Assembly (NCBI GenBank): GCA_035700225.1
Contig: DASSOT010000053.1
Coordinates: 1-44,633, forward strand
Direction: 5' to 3'
Source: JANWLD01 sp035700225
GTDB lineage: Bacteria; Patescibacteriota; Saccharimonadia; Saccharimonadales; 2-12-FULL-41-12
Length of the DNA: 44,633 nucleotides
The notes beneath the pieces were generated by a model, which was given only the letters and a program-made list of their open reading frames with translations, had not been told where the DNA came from and ran no database searches. Shown here piece after piece: positions 18,256-27,281 of this stretch. A program made the translations under genes and the position numbers. Every line of letters begins with the position of its first letter. The stretch's first letter is position 1.

Positions 18256-18774
18256 CTATACAGCTTGGGCAGAAGGAGGGAATTTACCGGGTTGTTTCTG
18301 CACGAATTGTTCCACCAACGGCTTTTCACCGTCCATACCCATGACCGAACCATCGCCCATGAAGGCATATCGGCCTTCTGCCAAAGGTATCCTGCTTTGC
18401 TCGCTCACCACAAGTTCCGGACTCGCATTAGGATTGTCATCACCGGCGGGGCGGACCAAGCCGATTTCTCTTTGCTTTACACCCACCATCTTTTTCATCC
18501 AGCTGAGCACGCCTGGGGTAGGCGCTTCTGAAAGCACCCTGGCATTATTCTTCCTGCCGTAGATTACTAAATCTTTCGGTATGAGGGTATAGGCGACTCT
18601 CCTCCGGCCTTTTCTTGTATCGACCTGGGTTACAGTCCTTGACTCCGCGACTCCGCTTACCTCCCGGGGCCTTACGCCTCCGGCAAGCTTGGTATTCGGT
18701 TTGAGCTTTTCCGGTGTTATCACCTCATAGGAAAGCCCCGGCGAATGAACTATAGATGAATCGTTATTTTTCAT
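18256..18774 (-). CDS. Hypothetical protein, 172 aa
   Basis: Not recognised. No TM segment or signal peptide is visible. The middle is basic (RKGRRRVAYTLIPKDLVIYGRK split around a predicted strand) and the C-terminus is rich in Gly, Met and Pro, ending KQPGKFPPSAQAV. It has its own leaderless-type -10 and follows the ATP synthase operon by 57 bases on the same strand, so it could also receive read-through. Confidence 0.7.
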   Translation of the reverse strand: MKNNDSSIVHSPGLSYEVITPEKLKPNTKLAGGVRPREVSGVAESRTVTQVDTRKGRRRVAYTLIPKDLVIYGRKNNARVLSEAPTPGVLSWMKKMVGVKQREIGLVRPAGDDNPNASPELVVSEQSRIPLAEGRYAFMGDGSVMGMDGEKPLVEQFVQKQPGKFPPSAQAV

Positions 18775-18781
18775 TGCAAGA

Positions 18782-18787
18782 ATTATA
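18782..18787 (-). promoter_or_regulatory. Leaderless -10 of the 172-aa gene
   Basis: TATAAT on the minus strand, 7 bases before the ATG at 18774, inside an A+T-rich stretch. No clear -35 at 17 bases. Confidence 0.5.
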
Positions 18788-18831
18788 TATTAACATATAA
18801 AAGCGTTGTTGGCAATATCATTTTGTTATGG

Positions 18832-19266
18832 TTAATATTTACGCTTCGTATGCCTTCGCTTCAACGAGGCGACCTGTAATCTGACGGAGCTTCTGTCGAC
18901 CATTGTCTGCGCCTGCTCCAGGCTGAGTTGGTCTTTGGCCTCGGCTTTCATCTTTTGTGCCCGTTCCAGAGCGGCTTTGGCCTCAGCTTCGCTGATATCA
19001 TCAGCATGATCTGCCTCGTCGACAATGACCCGAAGGTTATTGTTTTCAACCTCTATGACCCCTCCGTTTGTAGCGAAAAATTCCATTTCCCGGTCCGGGT
19101 CCTTAGGATTCTTCCTGATGCTTATCACGCCGTTCGTAGCCGCGGATATCAGCGGCATATGATCCTTCAGTACGCCTATTTCGCCTTCCAGAGTAGGCAG
19201 GATGACTTCATAGACATCACCGTCATATTTGGTACCGGTAGCTGTTACGAGGTTAAGATGTATCAC
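18832..19266 (-). CDS. atpC: ATP synthase F1 subunit epsilon
   Basis: Central-stalk subunit that couples rotation and inhibits ATP hydrolysis. 144 aa: N-terminal beta-barrel with YEVILPTLEGEIGVLKDHMPLI (read as two halves), then a C-terminal helical pair from about residue 88 (EADHADDISEAEAKAALERA). The tail is unusually basic, ending SLKRRHTKRKY. The start is GTG at 19266, one base after the atpD stop. It is the last gene of the operon. Confidence 0.93.
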   Translation of the reverse strand: MIHLNLVTATGTKYDGDVYEVILPTLEGEIGVLKDHMPLISAATNGVISIRKNPKDPDREMEFFATNGGVIEVENNNLRVIVDEADHADDISEAEAKAALERAQKMKAEAKDQLSLEQAQTMVDRSSVRLQVASLKRRHTKRKY

Positions 19267-19267
19267 C

Positions 19268-20668
19268 TTATTTTTTCTTTACGTCCTTAACGTCGCTTAT
19301 CGGCCCCTTCAGATAAAATGCCTGTTCGCTCTTATCGTCGTGTTTTCCGTCCAGTATCTCGCGGAAGCCGGCTATGGTGTCCTTCAGAGAAACGTACTGG
19401 CCTTTGTTGTCTGTGAACTGCTCGGCCACAAAGAACGGCTGGCTTAAGAATCTTTGGATCTTTCGGGCGCGGTAAACGGTCTGTTTGTCCTCTTCGGACA
19501 ATTCTTCCATACCGAGCATGGCGATGATGTCCTGAAGGTCCTTGTACCTTTGCAGTACGCGCTGTACTTCGCGGGCTACGGTGTAATGCTCCTCGCCGAC
19601 GATTTCGGGGTCCAATATGGTCGAGCTTGAATCCAGCGGGTCTACCGCGGGGTAGATGCCGATTTCGGTCAAAGCACGGCTGAGCACGATAGTGGAGTCA
19701 AGGTGGCTGAAAGTAGTAGCCGGAGCAGGGTCTGTAAGGTCGTCAGCCGGCACATAGACGGCCTGTACGGACGTTACCGAGCCTTCGCGGGTGGAAGTGA
19801 TGCGCTCTTGAAGTGCGCCCATTTCCTGCTGTAAGTTCGGCTGGTAGCCCACTGCTGAAGGCAAGCGGCCCAGCAGAGCGGATACTTCGGCTCCTGCCTG
19901 GGTGAATCGGAAAATATTATCGATAAAGAACAATACGTCGTTGCCTTTGTCGCGGAAGCCTTCGGCTATGGTCAGACCGGAAAGTCCTACGCGCAAACGC
20001 GCCCCGGGCGGCTCGTTCATCTGCCCGAAGACCAGCGAAGTATTCTTCAATACCCCGGCATCCTGCATTTCGCCGTAGAGGTCATTACCCTCGCGGGTAC
20101 GTTCGCCGACACCTGCGAATACCGAATATCCTGAGTGGAATTTGGCGATGTTGTTGATGAGCTCCTGGATAAGCACGGTCTTGCCCACGCCGGCGCCGCC
20201 GAAGAGGCCGACCTTTCCGCCCTTGACTACAGGCGCTATCAGGTCGATGACTTTTATCCCGGTTTCCAATATTTCAATTTTTCCGGACTGTTCTACCAGG
20301 GGAGGGGGTGATTTGTGTATCGACGAAGTCTGCTTGAAATCTCCGGATTTGCCGTCTATCGGCTGGCCGGTAACATTGAACATCCTGCCGAGCGTCTTTT
20401 CGCCTATAGGCATCTGTATCGCTCCGCCGGTGTCTGCAACAGCCTGGCCTCTTTTCAGCCCGTCGGTAGAGCCCAAAGCGATTGCCCGTATGGTGGACTC
20501 GCTCAGGTGCTGGGCTACTTCAAGAACCAGTTTTCTGCCTTCGAGTTCAACCTCAAGTGCGTTATATATGGGCGGCAGTTTGTCGGCGGTGAATTCTACG
20601 TCTACCACCACGCCTACTATCTGTATTATCGTCCCTTTTTTAGTTTTTTCTGTCGTCGTTGTTGGCAT
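19268..20668 (-). CDS. atpD: ATP synthase F1 subunit beta
   Basis: Catalytic subunit, 466 aa. The Walker A motif GGAGVGKT is at residues 157-164, with GERTREGNDLYGEM, the Walker B region DVLFFIDNIFRFTQAG, and SALLGRLPSAVGYQPNL. The N-terminus starts with a short Thr-rich extension before GTIIQIVGVVVDVEF. It lies between atpG (8-base gap) and atpC. Confidence 0.98.
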   Translation of the reverse strand: MPTTTTEKTKKGTIIQIVGVVVDVEFTADKLPPIYNALEVELEGRKLVLEVAQHLSESTIRAIALGSTDGLKRGQAVADTGGAIQMPIGEKTLGRMFNVTGQPIDGKSGDFKQTSSIHKSPPPLVEQSGKIEILETGIKVIDLIAPVVKGGKVGLFGGAGVGKTVLIQELINNIAKFHSGYSVFAGVGERTREGNDLYGEMQDAGVLKNTSLVFGQMNEPPGARLRVGLSGLTIAEGFRDKGNDVLFFIDNIFRFTQAGAEVSALLGRLPSAVGYQPNLQQEMGALQERITSTREGSVTSVQAVYVPADDLTDPAPATTFSHLDSTIVLSRALTEIGIYPAVDPLDSSSTILDPEIVGEEHYTVAREVQRVLQRYKDLQDIIAMLGMEELSEEDKQTVYRARKIQRFLSQPFFVAEQFTDNKGQYVSLKDTIAGFREILDGKHDDKSEQAFYLKGPISDVKDVKKK

Positions 20669-20676
20669 TATTCCTC

Positions 20677-21543
20677 CTAATCTTTCAACGCTTCTACGCC
20701 GCCGCTTATTTCAGCCAGTTCCTGCGTGATGGCGCTTTGGCGGGCAGTATTATATTCCAATGTATAATCATCTATCAGCTCGTTGGCATTGTCCGTAGCA
20801 TTCTTCATGGCTACCATGCGCATGGAATGCTCGCTTGCCAGGCTCTCCAGAAGCGCCTGCCAAAGCTGGGCCTCAATAAGCCTTACGGCGGTATGATGCA
20901 GTACGGTTTCCACGTCCGGCTCAAAGTTGCTCAAAGCCGGGCCGTTGTCCTGGCCCTCTTCGGCGTGTGCCGGCAGAAGTATCTGATGCTGTGATACCTG
21001 GTTGAGTTGGGAAACGAACTGGGTGTAAAGCACCCTCGCTTCATCAACTTTTTCATCCCTGAAGGTATCCACCAGCATGTTCAGTACCGGCCGAAGGTCA
21101 TTGGCGGATGGCTCATCGCCAAAGGCATGGTACGCGGCCAGAAGCTCTACGTTCTGCAGGCGCCTTACGAATTGAGCCGCCTTGTTGCCTATGGTCACCA
21201 CCTGGCTTTTTACTCCGGTTTTTTTGTCTTCCTTGATACCGAGGGTCAGAAGTTTAAGCACGTTTGCGTTGTAGGCGCCGGCTAATCCGCTGTTGCTGGT
21301 TATCACTACGTAAAGGCGGGTCTTGATTTTGCGCTTTCTGAACAAAGGCTGTCTCTCAACCTCTGACATGGTGCTCAATCGTAGTAGCAGGCTGTTAGCC
21401 GCATTGCGGTAGTCCCGGCTTTGGGCGGCCTGAGCCTGCGCTTTGCGCATCTTGCTGGCGCTCACCAGCTCCATAGCCTTGGTAATCTGCCTGGTGTTCT
21501 TTATGGAGTTTATCCGCCGTTTTAAGGTTATGGTATTAGCCAT
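20677..21543 (-). CDS. atpG: ATP synthase F1 subunit gamma
   Basis: Rotor shaft, 288 aa. The two conserved coiled-coil ends are clear: N-terminal LKRRINSIKNTRQITKAMEL and C-terminal MVAMKNATDNANELI with YNTARQSAITQELAEISGG. The middle Rossmann-like domain begins VVITSNSGLAGAYNANV. Six bases separate it from atpA. Confidence 0.96.
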   Translation of the reverse strand: MANTITLKRRINSIKNTRQITKAMELVSASKMRKAQAQAAQSRDYRNAANSLLLRLSTMSEVERQPLFRKRKIKTRLYVVITSNSGLAGAYNANVLKLLTLGIKEDKKTGVKSQVVTIGNKAAQFVRRLQNVELLAAYHAFGDEPSANDLRPVLNMLVDTFRDEKVDEARVLYTQFVSQLNQVSQHQILLPAHAEEGQDNGPALSNFEPDVETVLHHTAVRLIEAQLWQALLESLASEHSMRMVAMKNATDNANELIDDYTLEYNTARQSAITQELAEISGGVEALKD

Positions 21544-21549
21544 GCGTTA

Positions 21550-23115
21550 TCAGCCTTTCGCCTCGGACTTTTTATTAGCGGTCTTGTCGGCCTTCTTATA
21601 TCCTTCAGCTACTTTGCGGGCGGTCTTTACTATGGTTTCGTTCTGGACGTCCGTAGGTTTGTCGCCTGTGTTGATGGCTTCTATCAGCTTGGTATTCTTC
21701 TTCAGCTCACGTAGCAGTGCATCTTCGGCGGCTTTGATTTTCTCAAGCGGTATATCGTCAAAACAGCCTTCGTTCGCTGAGAGTAGCACAGAGTACATCT
21801 CCCAGATGGCATAAGGCCTGAACTGGGGTTGCTTCAAAAGCTCCGTCAAGCGCTGGCCGCGTTCGATGGTCTGCCGGGTTTCCGGATCCAGGTCGGTAGA
21901 GAACTGGCTGAAAGCGGCCAGTTCGCGGAACTGTGCCAGCTCCAGCTTCAAACCGCCGCCCACGGCTTTTATAGCCTTGGTCTGTGCGGCGCCGCCTACG
22001 CGGGATACGGACAAGCCTACCGAGATAGCAGGGCGGATACCCTGGTAAAACAGGTTGGTTTCAAGGAATATCTGGCCATCCGTTATAGATATGACGTTGG
22101 TCGGGATATAGGCCGAGATGTCGCCAGCCTGGGTTTCTATTATCGGCAGGGCGGTCAAACTTCCTGCACCCAGTTTATCCGACAACTTGGCGGCTCGTTC
22201 AAGAAGCCTTGAGTGCAGATAAAACACATCGCCCGGGTAAGCTTCGCGTCCCGGAGGGCGTCGGAGCAATAGTGACATCTGTCGGTAAGCGACCGCATGC
22301 TTGGAAAGGTCATCATAGATTATAAGCGCGTGTTTTTTATTGTCGCGGAAGTATTCGCCGATGGCACATCCGGCATAGGGGGCCAGGTAAAGCATCGCCG
22401 CCGGGTCGGACGGCCCGGTAGCGACGATTATCGTCTGTTTCATCACTCCTTCGCGGACCAGCCTGTCCTTCAGCGCCGCAATCTTAGACAGTTTCTGTCC
22501 GATTGCTACGTAAACGTTTACGACGCCGGTCTTCTGCTTGGCCTGGTTTATCATCGTATCCACCGCTATAGCAGTCTTGCCGGTTTGCCTGTCGCCGATG
22601 ATAAGCTCTCTTTGGCCGCGGCCTATAGGAATCAGGGCGTCAACGGCAGTAACACCTGTCATCAGCGGTTCATGAACGCTTTTTCTGTCCAATACGGCTG
22701 GGGCAGAGCGTTCTACGCGGCTTGTTTGAGAGGTTTTGATAGGCTCGCCGCCGTCCAGCGGATTGCCCAGCGGGTCGACAACCCGTCCGACCAGTTCCGG
22801 ACCTACCGGTATTTCCAGCACCTTGCCGGTCAAGCGGGCCTTGGCCCCGGCCTTGACTTCCAGGTCTTCGCCCAAAAGAACGGCTCCTATCTCTTCTTCG
22901 CCCAGGTTGAACGCGAAAGCCGTGACATTCTGGCCGTCTATGCCCTCGATATCGAGCATCTCGCTGTATCCGCAGTTCCTAAGGCCGTAAATCCAGGCAA
23001 TACCGTCACCGACCCTGGTAACGATGCCGACTTCTTCCATCTCAGGCTTGTTCTTAAGCTCATTTATAGCCGTCTTAATGTCGTCGGACAGTTCTTTAAT
23101 TGATAGGTCTTTCAC
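21550..23115 (-). CDS. atpA: ATP synthase F1 subunit alpha
   Basis: Non-catalytic nucleotide-binding subunit, 521 aa. Walker A GDRQTGKT at 174-181, LRRPPGREAYPGDVFYLHSR, and the arginine-finger signature PAISVGLSVSRVGGAAQ. The start is GTG at 23115, with AAGGA 10 bases upstream. The C-terminal tail is extended by a Lys-rich segment (KADKTANKKSEAKG) not usual in the family. Confidence 0.98.
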   Translation of the reverse strand: MKDLSIKELSDDIKTAINELKNKPEMEEVGIVTRVGDGIAWIYGLRNCGYSEMLDIEGIDGQNVTAFAFNLGEEEIGAVLLGEDLEVKAGAKARLTGKVLEIPVGPELVGRVVDPLGNPLDGGEPIKTSQTSRVERSAPAVLDRKSVHEPLMTGVTAVDALIPIGRGQRELIIGDRQTGKTAIAVDTMINQAKQKTGVVNVYVAIGQKLSKIAALKDRLVREGVMKQTIIVATGPSDPAAMLYLAPYAGCAIGEYFRDNKKHALIIYDDLSKHAVAYRQMSLLLRRPPGREAYPGDVFYLHSRLLERAAKLSDKLGAGSLTALPIIETQAGDISAYIPTNVISITDGQIFLETNLFYQGIRPAISVGLSVSRVGGAAQTKAIKAVGGGLKLELAQFRELAAFSQFSTDLDPETRQTIERGQRLTELLKQPQFRPYAIWEMYSVLLSANEGCFDDIPLEKIKAAEDALLRELKKNTKLIEAINTGDKPTDVQNETIVKTARKVAEGYKKADKTANKKSEAKG

Positions 23116-23121
23116 TTTAGA

Positions 23122-23529
23122 TTAATCCTTTCCAGAAGTTGTTAGTTGTTTGAACCGGTTAAGCCTGCTTCGAACCGTCAGATCCAACTGTTGGTTTGCC
23201 AGCTCCAGCCGCACTCCACCAATCATATTCGGCTCCGTCACCTCATTGATGACTATTTCCTTGGCTTCAGGGTAAAAAGCGCGTATCTTGTCCTTGATCT
23301 CTTTGCCCAGCTGGGCCGTCAACTTGTGGGCGCTTACAGCTGTCACTTCGACGACGCCTTTTTGGGCCCGTTTCTGCATGATGTCGCGCGACAGGGAAGT
23401 AAGCTCGCCGGTCCGTCCGGTTTCCAGTAAAAATGCCGCTATCTCTTGGCTCAAAGCCTTAGTGTCTACGTCCTGGCGAAGAGTCCGCTCGGCTAGAAAT
23501 TCAGCTATCTTGTGCCTCGGGGTTTTCAT
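23122..23529 (-). CDS. atpH: ATP synthase subunit delta (short)
   Basis: Peripheral-stalk subunit joining F1 to the b subunit. At 135 aa it is about 40 shorter than the usual 175-180, with the shortfall in the N-terminal helical domain. The C-terminal part is typical: VVEVTAVSAHKLTAQLGKEI and EPNMIGGVRLELANQQLD (usual GG-hydrophobic-R motif). Its ATG overlaps the atpF TGA by one base. Function follows mainly from position and the C-terminal motif. Confidence 0.85.
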   Translation of the reverse strand: MKTPRHKIAEFLAERTLRQDVDTKALSQEIAAFLLETGRTGELTSLSRDIMQKRAQKGVVEVTAVSAHKLTAQLGKEIKDKIRAFYPEAKEIVINEVTEPNMIGGVRLELANQQLDLTVRSRLNRFKQLTTSGKD

Positions 23530-24065
23530 CAGCCGGCATTCTCCTTAAGAGCCTTGTCTATCAAGGCCGCATCCTTCTTGGAATCGATTTTCTCCCGCAA
23601 TATGGCTTCCGTAGCTTGTGAAACCAGGCCTGCCAGGTCTTTTTCCAGGCGCTTCTTAGCAACGAGCGTATCCTGCTTGATACGGGCGCTAGCCTGGTTG
23701 ACCATATCCTCGGCCTTGGCGCGGGCCGTTTCTTCCGCCTCCTGGATAGACTGCCTGCCGGTATTCTGTGCTTCGGCGATTATCTTGTCCGCCTCTTGGC
23801 GTGCACCGTGCAGGGCGTCGGCTACTTTGGCATCCATCTCGGCTTTTTCTTTCTTCATCTGCTCGCCAAGTTTGACGCCTTTTTCAATGGTATCCCTGCG
23901 CTCGTCAAGCATCTTTATGATGGGCTTGAAAGCATATTTCTTCAGCACCAAAAAAGCCAGCGCGAAAGTTACCAGCTGGATGATGAACGCCTTGCCGTCA
24001 ATACCAAGAGCCCCCAGACCGGAACCGGAGTTTTCAGCCGCGAATTGTGTTACGTGTGTAATCAT
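23529..24065 (-). CDS. atpF: ATP synthase F0 subunit b
   Basis: Peripheral-stalk subunit, 178 aa. One TM helix (about residues 25-43, FIIQLVTFALAFLVLKKY), then a long charged helix with heptad-like Ala/Glu/Lys pattern to about residue 165. FKPIIKMLDERRDTIEKG after the TM is the typical family turn. It lies 19 bases after atpE and overlaps atpH by one base. Confidence 0.93.
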   Translation of the reverse strand: MITHVTQFAAENSGSGLGALGIDGKAFIIQLVTFALAFLVLKKYAFKPIIKMLDERRDTIEKGVKLGEQMKKEKAEMDAKVADALHGARQEADKIIAEAQNTGRQSIQEAEETARAKAEDMVNQASARIKQDTLVAKKRLEKDLAGLVSQATEAILREKIDSKKDAALIDKALKENAG

Positions 24066-24084
24066 CCTATTTTCTTAACTTCTC

Positions 24085-24330
24085 CTATTTGACGAAAAAT
24101 GTTGATGCGAAGGCCAAAAGTCCGTAAACCTCTATCAGACCGACGAATACCAAAGCCTGTCCTAGAAACTTCGAAGCTTCCGGGTTCCTGCCGACTGCGC
24201 TCAGATAGCTTGCACCGACCAGGCCGATACCTATGGTTGGCCCTATAAAGCCGCCGCCTATCATGATGCCGTGTGCCAGCGACTGCATGGACGATGTCGC
24301 TTCCGCTAATGTTTCTACTGGTAAAATCAT
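24085..24330 (-). CDS. atpE: ATP synthase F0 subunit c
   Basis: Ring subunit, 81 aa, two TM helices joined by the polar loop GRNPEA (residues 47-52). Ion-binding carboxylate Glu67 is in VGLIEVYGLL. Helix 1 has GPTIGIGLVG. The Gln in helix 1 and the Ser/Thr after the carboxylate that mark Na+-binding rings are absent (Ile and Val there), which points to H+ coupling. Confidence 0.96.
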   Translation of the reverse strand: MILPVETLAEATSSMQSLAHGIMIGGGFIGPTIGIGLVGASYLSAVGRNPEASKFLGQALVFVGLIEVYGLLAFASTFFVK

Positions 24331-24387
24331 ATCTTCTCCTTTATTTACCTTTATTTACTTTACTTTGTACATAAACAAACTCACCCA

Positions 24388-25254
24388 CTATGCCACCCCT
24401 GAAACTTTTACTGTCTTTTTTATTGTTTCAGCTGGGTCGTCTTCGGTCAAGTGTGCTTCCTCATGTTGCTGGGAATGATTGACTGCGATAGCCAGATAAT
24501 TGACAGCCAATATGATGAAAATATACGCCTGTAATGCACCTACTCCGAGCTCCAGCAATGTAAAAGGCAGGGCAGTGACAGGCGACAGGATGCTAGCGGG
24601 CGCCAGCATACCGCCCAGAAAAGCGAACACCGAGATTACGATTTCGCCGATGGTGATATTAAGGAATAATCGAAGCGCCAGGCTGAGCAGGCGCGTAAGG
24701 TCGGTGAGTATCTCTATAAGCCCTATCACGAGATAAAGCGGATTCAGCGGACTGCCGATAAAGAAATGTCTTATGTATTTGCCAAAGCCGCCAAGTTCGC
24801 GGATGGATGCGATATATACGAAGACCATGGTCACCAGCCCCATGGCCAGCGTTGCGTTCAAGTCAGCGGTCATAGGCCTTAACAACGGATGTTCGCCTAC
24901 TTGCAAAGGACCGACTCCGGGTATAAGCTCCGACCAGTTGTTGAGGAGGATTATAAAGAACAGCGTAACAAAGAATGGAACATACTTGCGGCCGATGCGC
25001 TTATCGTCAAAGGCGTTTTCCACGAGGTCGCTGACGAAAGTTACTCCGGCCTCGACATATTGCACCATACCGCCCCTCGGGTGTACCTTCACCCGGCGTG
25101 CGGCCCAGACCAGGCCAGCTATCATCAGGACGGTTACGATCCAGCCCAAAAGCATCGCATTGGTAATAGTCCAGCCACCAATCTGAAAATTGCCGGCGGG
25201 CGCTACATGCACCGCGGGGCTTGATTCGGCAAAGCGGGAAACAATGTTATGCAT
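24388..25254 (-). CDS. atpB: ATP synthase F0 subunit a
   Basis: Stator channel subunit, 288 aa with several TM helices. The essential arginine lies in SLALRLFLN; other family marks are LFFIILLNNWSELIPG and LGVGALQAYIFIILAVNYLA. The C-terminal tail is hydrophilic and His/Glu-rich (NHSQQHEEAHLTEDDPAE), longer than usual. Its ATG overlaps the upstream TGA by one base. Confidence 0.95.
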   Translation of the reverse strand: MHNIVSRFAESSPAVHVAPAGNFQIGGWTITNAMLLGWIVTVLMIAGLVWAARRVKVHPRGGMVQYVEAGVTFVSDLVENAFDDKRIGRKYVPFFVTLFFIILLNNWSELIPGVGPLQVGEHPLLRPMTADLNATLAMGLVTMVFVYIASIRELGGFGKYIRHFFIGSPLNPLYLVIGLIEILTDLTRLLSLALRLFLNITIGEIVISVFAFLGGMLAPASILSPVTALPFTLLELGVGALQAYIFIILAVNYLAIAVNHSQQHEEAHLTEDDPAETIKKTVKVSGVA

Positions 25255-25580
25255 CAGTCTTCATCCTCCTCTTCGTACTGTTTCTGAATCTTCTTTCTTT
25301 CGGCAGGCGTAAGTTTCGGGACGGGCAGGCGGTTTGCGGCTTGCATGGCGCGCCACATGACCGCGGTAGAGCCGACCACTGCCAACGCAAGACCGACGAA
25401 CAAATATGCGTTCGTACCGGTTGTCTTACTAAGCTTGGCTCCGCCTATTACCGGCACCAGCACCACAACCGCCAACTGCCAGCTCATATCAAGAGCCATG
25501 ATGAGGAACGTGTTCTTTTGGGTTTTTCCACCCTTAATTTGCGGTGTCGCCTTCGGCTCGGCCGTCTTTTTTGCCATCAT
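25254..25580 (-). CDS. atpI: AtpI/AtpZ-like ATP synthase accessory membrane protein
   Basis: 108 aa (106-108 depending on which of two consecutive ATGs is used). Two TM helices: about residues 27-45 (ALDMSWQLAVVVLVPVIGG) and 57-73 (NAYLFVGLALAVVGSTA). The C-terminus is charged (PAERKKIQKQYEEEDED). A first-gene position, overlap with atpB and the two-helix layout fit AtpI-type proteins, which assist c-ring assembly or Mg2+ uptake. Sequence identity alone would not prove it. A start at 25598 is unlikely, because it would begin upstream of the promoter's initiation point. Confidence 0.75.
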   Translation of the reverse strand: MMAKKTAEPKATPQIKGGKTQKNTFLIMALDMSWQLAVVVLVPVIGGAKLSKTTGTNAYLFVGLALAVVGSTAVMWRAMQAANRLPVPKLTPAERKKIQKQYEEEDED

Positions 25581-25588
25581 TCTCCGGC

Positions 25589-25617
25589 AGTATACCACCT
25601 CTGTTTATTTGTATCAA
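25589..25617 (-). promoter_or_regulatory. Promoter of the ATP synthase operon
   Basis: On the minus strand: TTGATA (25617-25612), 17-base spacer, TATACT (25594-25589), ending 8 bases before the ATG at 25580. A GGAGA lies between, too close to the first ATG but usable for the second. Confidence 0.65.
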
Positions 25618-25646
25618 CGATATTTTAAGTAATTTTTACAAGAATG

Positions 25647-25675
25647 TTGCTTTATGATTATTTATGTGGTATAGT
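25647..25675 (+). promoter_or_regulatory. Leaderless promoter of the 532-aa gene
   Basis: TTGCTT, 17-base spacer, TATAGT, then 7 bases to ATG 25683. It is back to back with the atp promoter. Confidence 0.6.
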
Positions 25676-25682
25676 ATCGCCA

Positions 25683-27281
25683 ATGAGTCCGGAAACTGCA
25701 GGCGTGGAAGCAGGCAAGCAAGCTATTGAAGCTCGCGACCCTCAGGGGAATGAACTATTCCCGGCTGATGATATTGCGAGAATTTTGCAATTACCGGATC
25801 TGCTGGCTGAAGAGCTCGAAGACGCACCCCACCAAGCCCAGGTTTTACGCAGAGACATCGACAATCTTACCTACAACCTTGGAACGGCATATGAAGCCGC
25901 CGGTGATGTTAGCAGAGGAGACAGGGATGACTTAAGGTTCCAAGCTATAACCCGGAACGAAGCCATAAATGATTTGCAACATAAGAACGGCAGGTTTCCA
26001 AACGCTTATGCCAGATTGAAAGAAGGCGCGTATAACCTCGGTCCGGAGGAAGTCAGCTACTTTACCGCGCTTGTGCTCGCTGGAAAAGAACCGACGGGCG
26101 AAGACTTTATCCATGCCGGTACGCTGGACCAGCCTTCCAGGGTTTCCCGTGTACTGGGCAGGGGGCCAAGACTTTTTGAGGACACCCCGGAAAATATCGA
26201 ACAGTTCAAAGAAATCGGCGAGGCGCTTCAGCTTCTTTTAATGCTGGAAAACCAGGAGAGAGCTACAAGGGTTCTACATATGTGCCTCGGATACGGCGAC
26301 AGAAAACAGGTAAGAACCGCTGTGAATCTTTTCAACCGTTTCAGCCGTATAGCCTGTGACGAAGAACTGGGTATGGATGAAAAAGTGGCCAAGCAACTGC
26401 AGGCGAACGCGGACACGGTAAGGCTTGCCAGGTCGCTCAGCTTCAGCCAAAAAACCGATGAAACTACTTTAGAGCGCATACACGCCCGAATCGACCACTT
26501 CGAGGAAATTTACAAAAACAACTGGGTCATGGACAGGACTCTGGCGATGACGCTGTACGGAAAAGAATTCAGGGCCAATGGCAACCGGCACCCGGTAGTA
26601 GAAACCGAGCCGGAGCCGGTTGAAGCAGAAAGTATTCTTCCGCCCATCGAACCCGTACCAGTACCGGAAACGCCGGAACCGGAACCCGATTTCGTCGCGC
26701 ATTATACGGCCAAGGTACAGGAGCTCGTTGGTTCAATAGGTTTTGAGAAATTCTCAGTATTGCCGGCTAAGGAAATCAAACGGCGCGGCCTGGATACGGC
26801 ACGCGAGATATTGGTCAAGGGTGAAGCCGACGAAGACGGCGTTCAGATAGTCGGCGGACGTTCCAAACAGGATTCGCACCTGTACATTTCAAGCATTGAG
26901 TTCATCCACTCCTTCATACCGGGCTCGGAAAGCCTGGAAGAAGCGAGAGAGGCTCTGGAAAAAGCAGTCCAGGAATCTGCAAGCTTCAAACAAAGACTTG
27001 GTTCGGTGTTAAGCGAGGCAAGATCGTCTTTGAAGCACAGACAGCTTAGCGAGATAATGAACAGCGCGCCGGATATCAAGGCGGTTGGCGAAGTGGTGGA
27101 ACTTGTCAGAGATGACTGGGAAACCGCCTCTTTCGTAATAGGTAAGTACTGGCCTGACGGACACGGCAAGGTCAAGCAACTCAGAGAACTGCTGTTTCCA
27201 AACGCCGAAGAACGGGCTAACGTCCAACCCGTAGAACTGTCCGCCGGCGAAGAAGCACCTATCAGAGAACAAGCCGCCTAG
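25683..27281 (+). CDS. Hypothetical protein, 532 aa, two domains with a Pro/Glu hinge
   Basis: Not recognised. It is soluble, mostly helical and acidic. Residues about 1-310 form one region; 315-345 is a Pro/Glu-rich linker (EPEPVEAESILPPIEPVPVP-type); 350-532 forms a second helical region. No catalytic motif is evident. The start was placed at 25683 because the promoter ends 7 bases before it; a longer frame from 25644 would start inside the promoter. Divergent from the ATP synthase operon. Confidence 0.75.
   Translation: MSPETAGVEAGKQAIEARDPQGNELFPADDIARILQLPDLLAEELEDAPHQAQVLRRDIDNLTYNLGTAYEAAGDVSRGDRDDLRFQAITRNEAINDLQHKNGRFPNAYARLKEGAYNLGPEEVSYFTALVLAGKEPTGEDFIHAGTLDQPSRVSRVLGRGPRLFEDTPENIEQFKEIGEALQLLLMLENQERATRVLHMCLGYGDRKQVRTAVNLFNRFSRIACDEELGMDEKVAKQLQANADTVRLARSLSFSQKTDETTLERIHARIDHFEEIYKNNWVMDRTLAMTLYGKEFRANGNRHPVVETEPEPVEAESILPPIEPVPVPETPEPEPDFVAHYTAKVQELVGSIGFEKFSVLPAKEIKRRGLDTAREILVKGEADEDGVQIVGGRSKQDSHLYISSIEFIHSFIPGSESLEEAREALEKAVQESASFKQRLGSVLSEARSSLKHRQLSEIMNSAPDIKAVGEVVELVRDDWETASFVIGKYWPDGHGKVKQLRELLFPNAEERANVQPVELSAGEEAPIREQAA

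Noticed and set aside
20142..20729. 195-codon + strand frame opposite atpD
   Set aside because: Antisense shadow of a highly conserved gene with no independent support.
22297..23103. Long + strand open frame (268 codons) opposite atpA
   Set aside because: Lies entirely antisense to a conserved gene; no family motif or promoter, typical shadow.
25644..25682. Longer start of the 532-aa protein
   Set aside because: The extra codons overlap the -35/-10 boxes; ATG 25683 fits the promoter.
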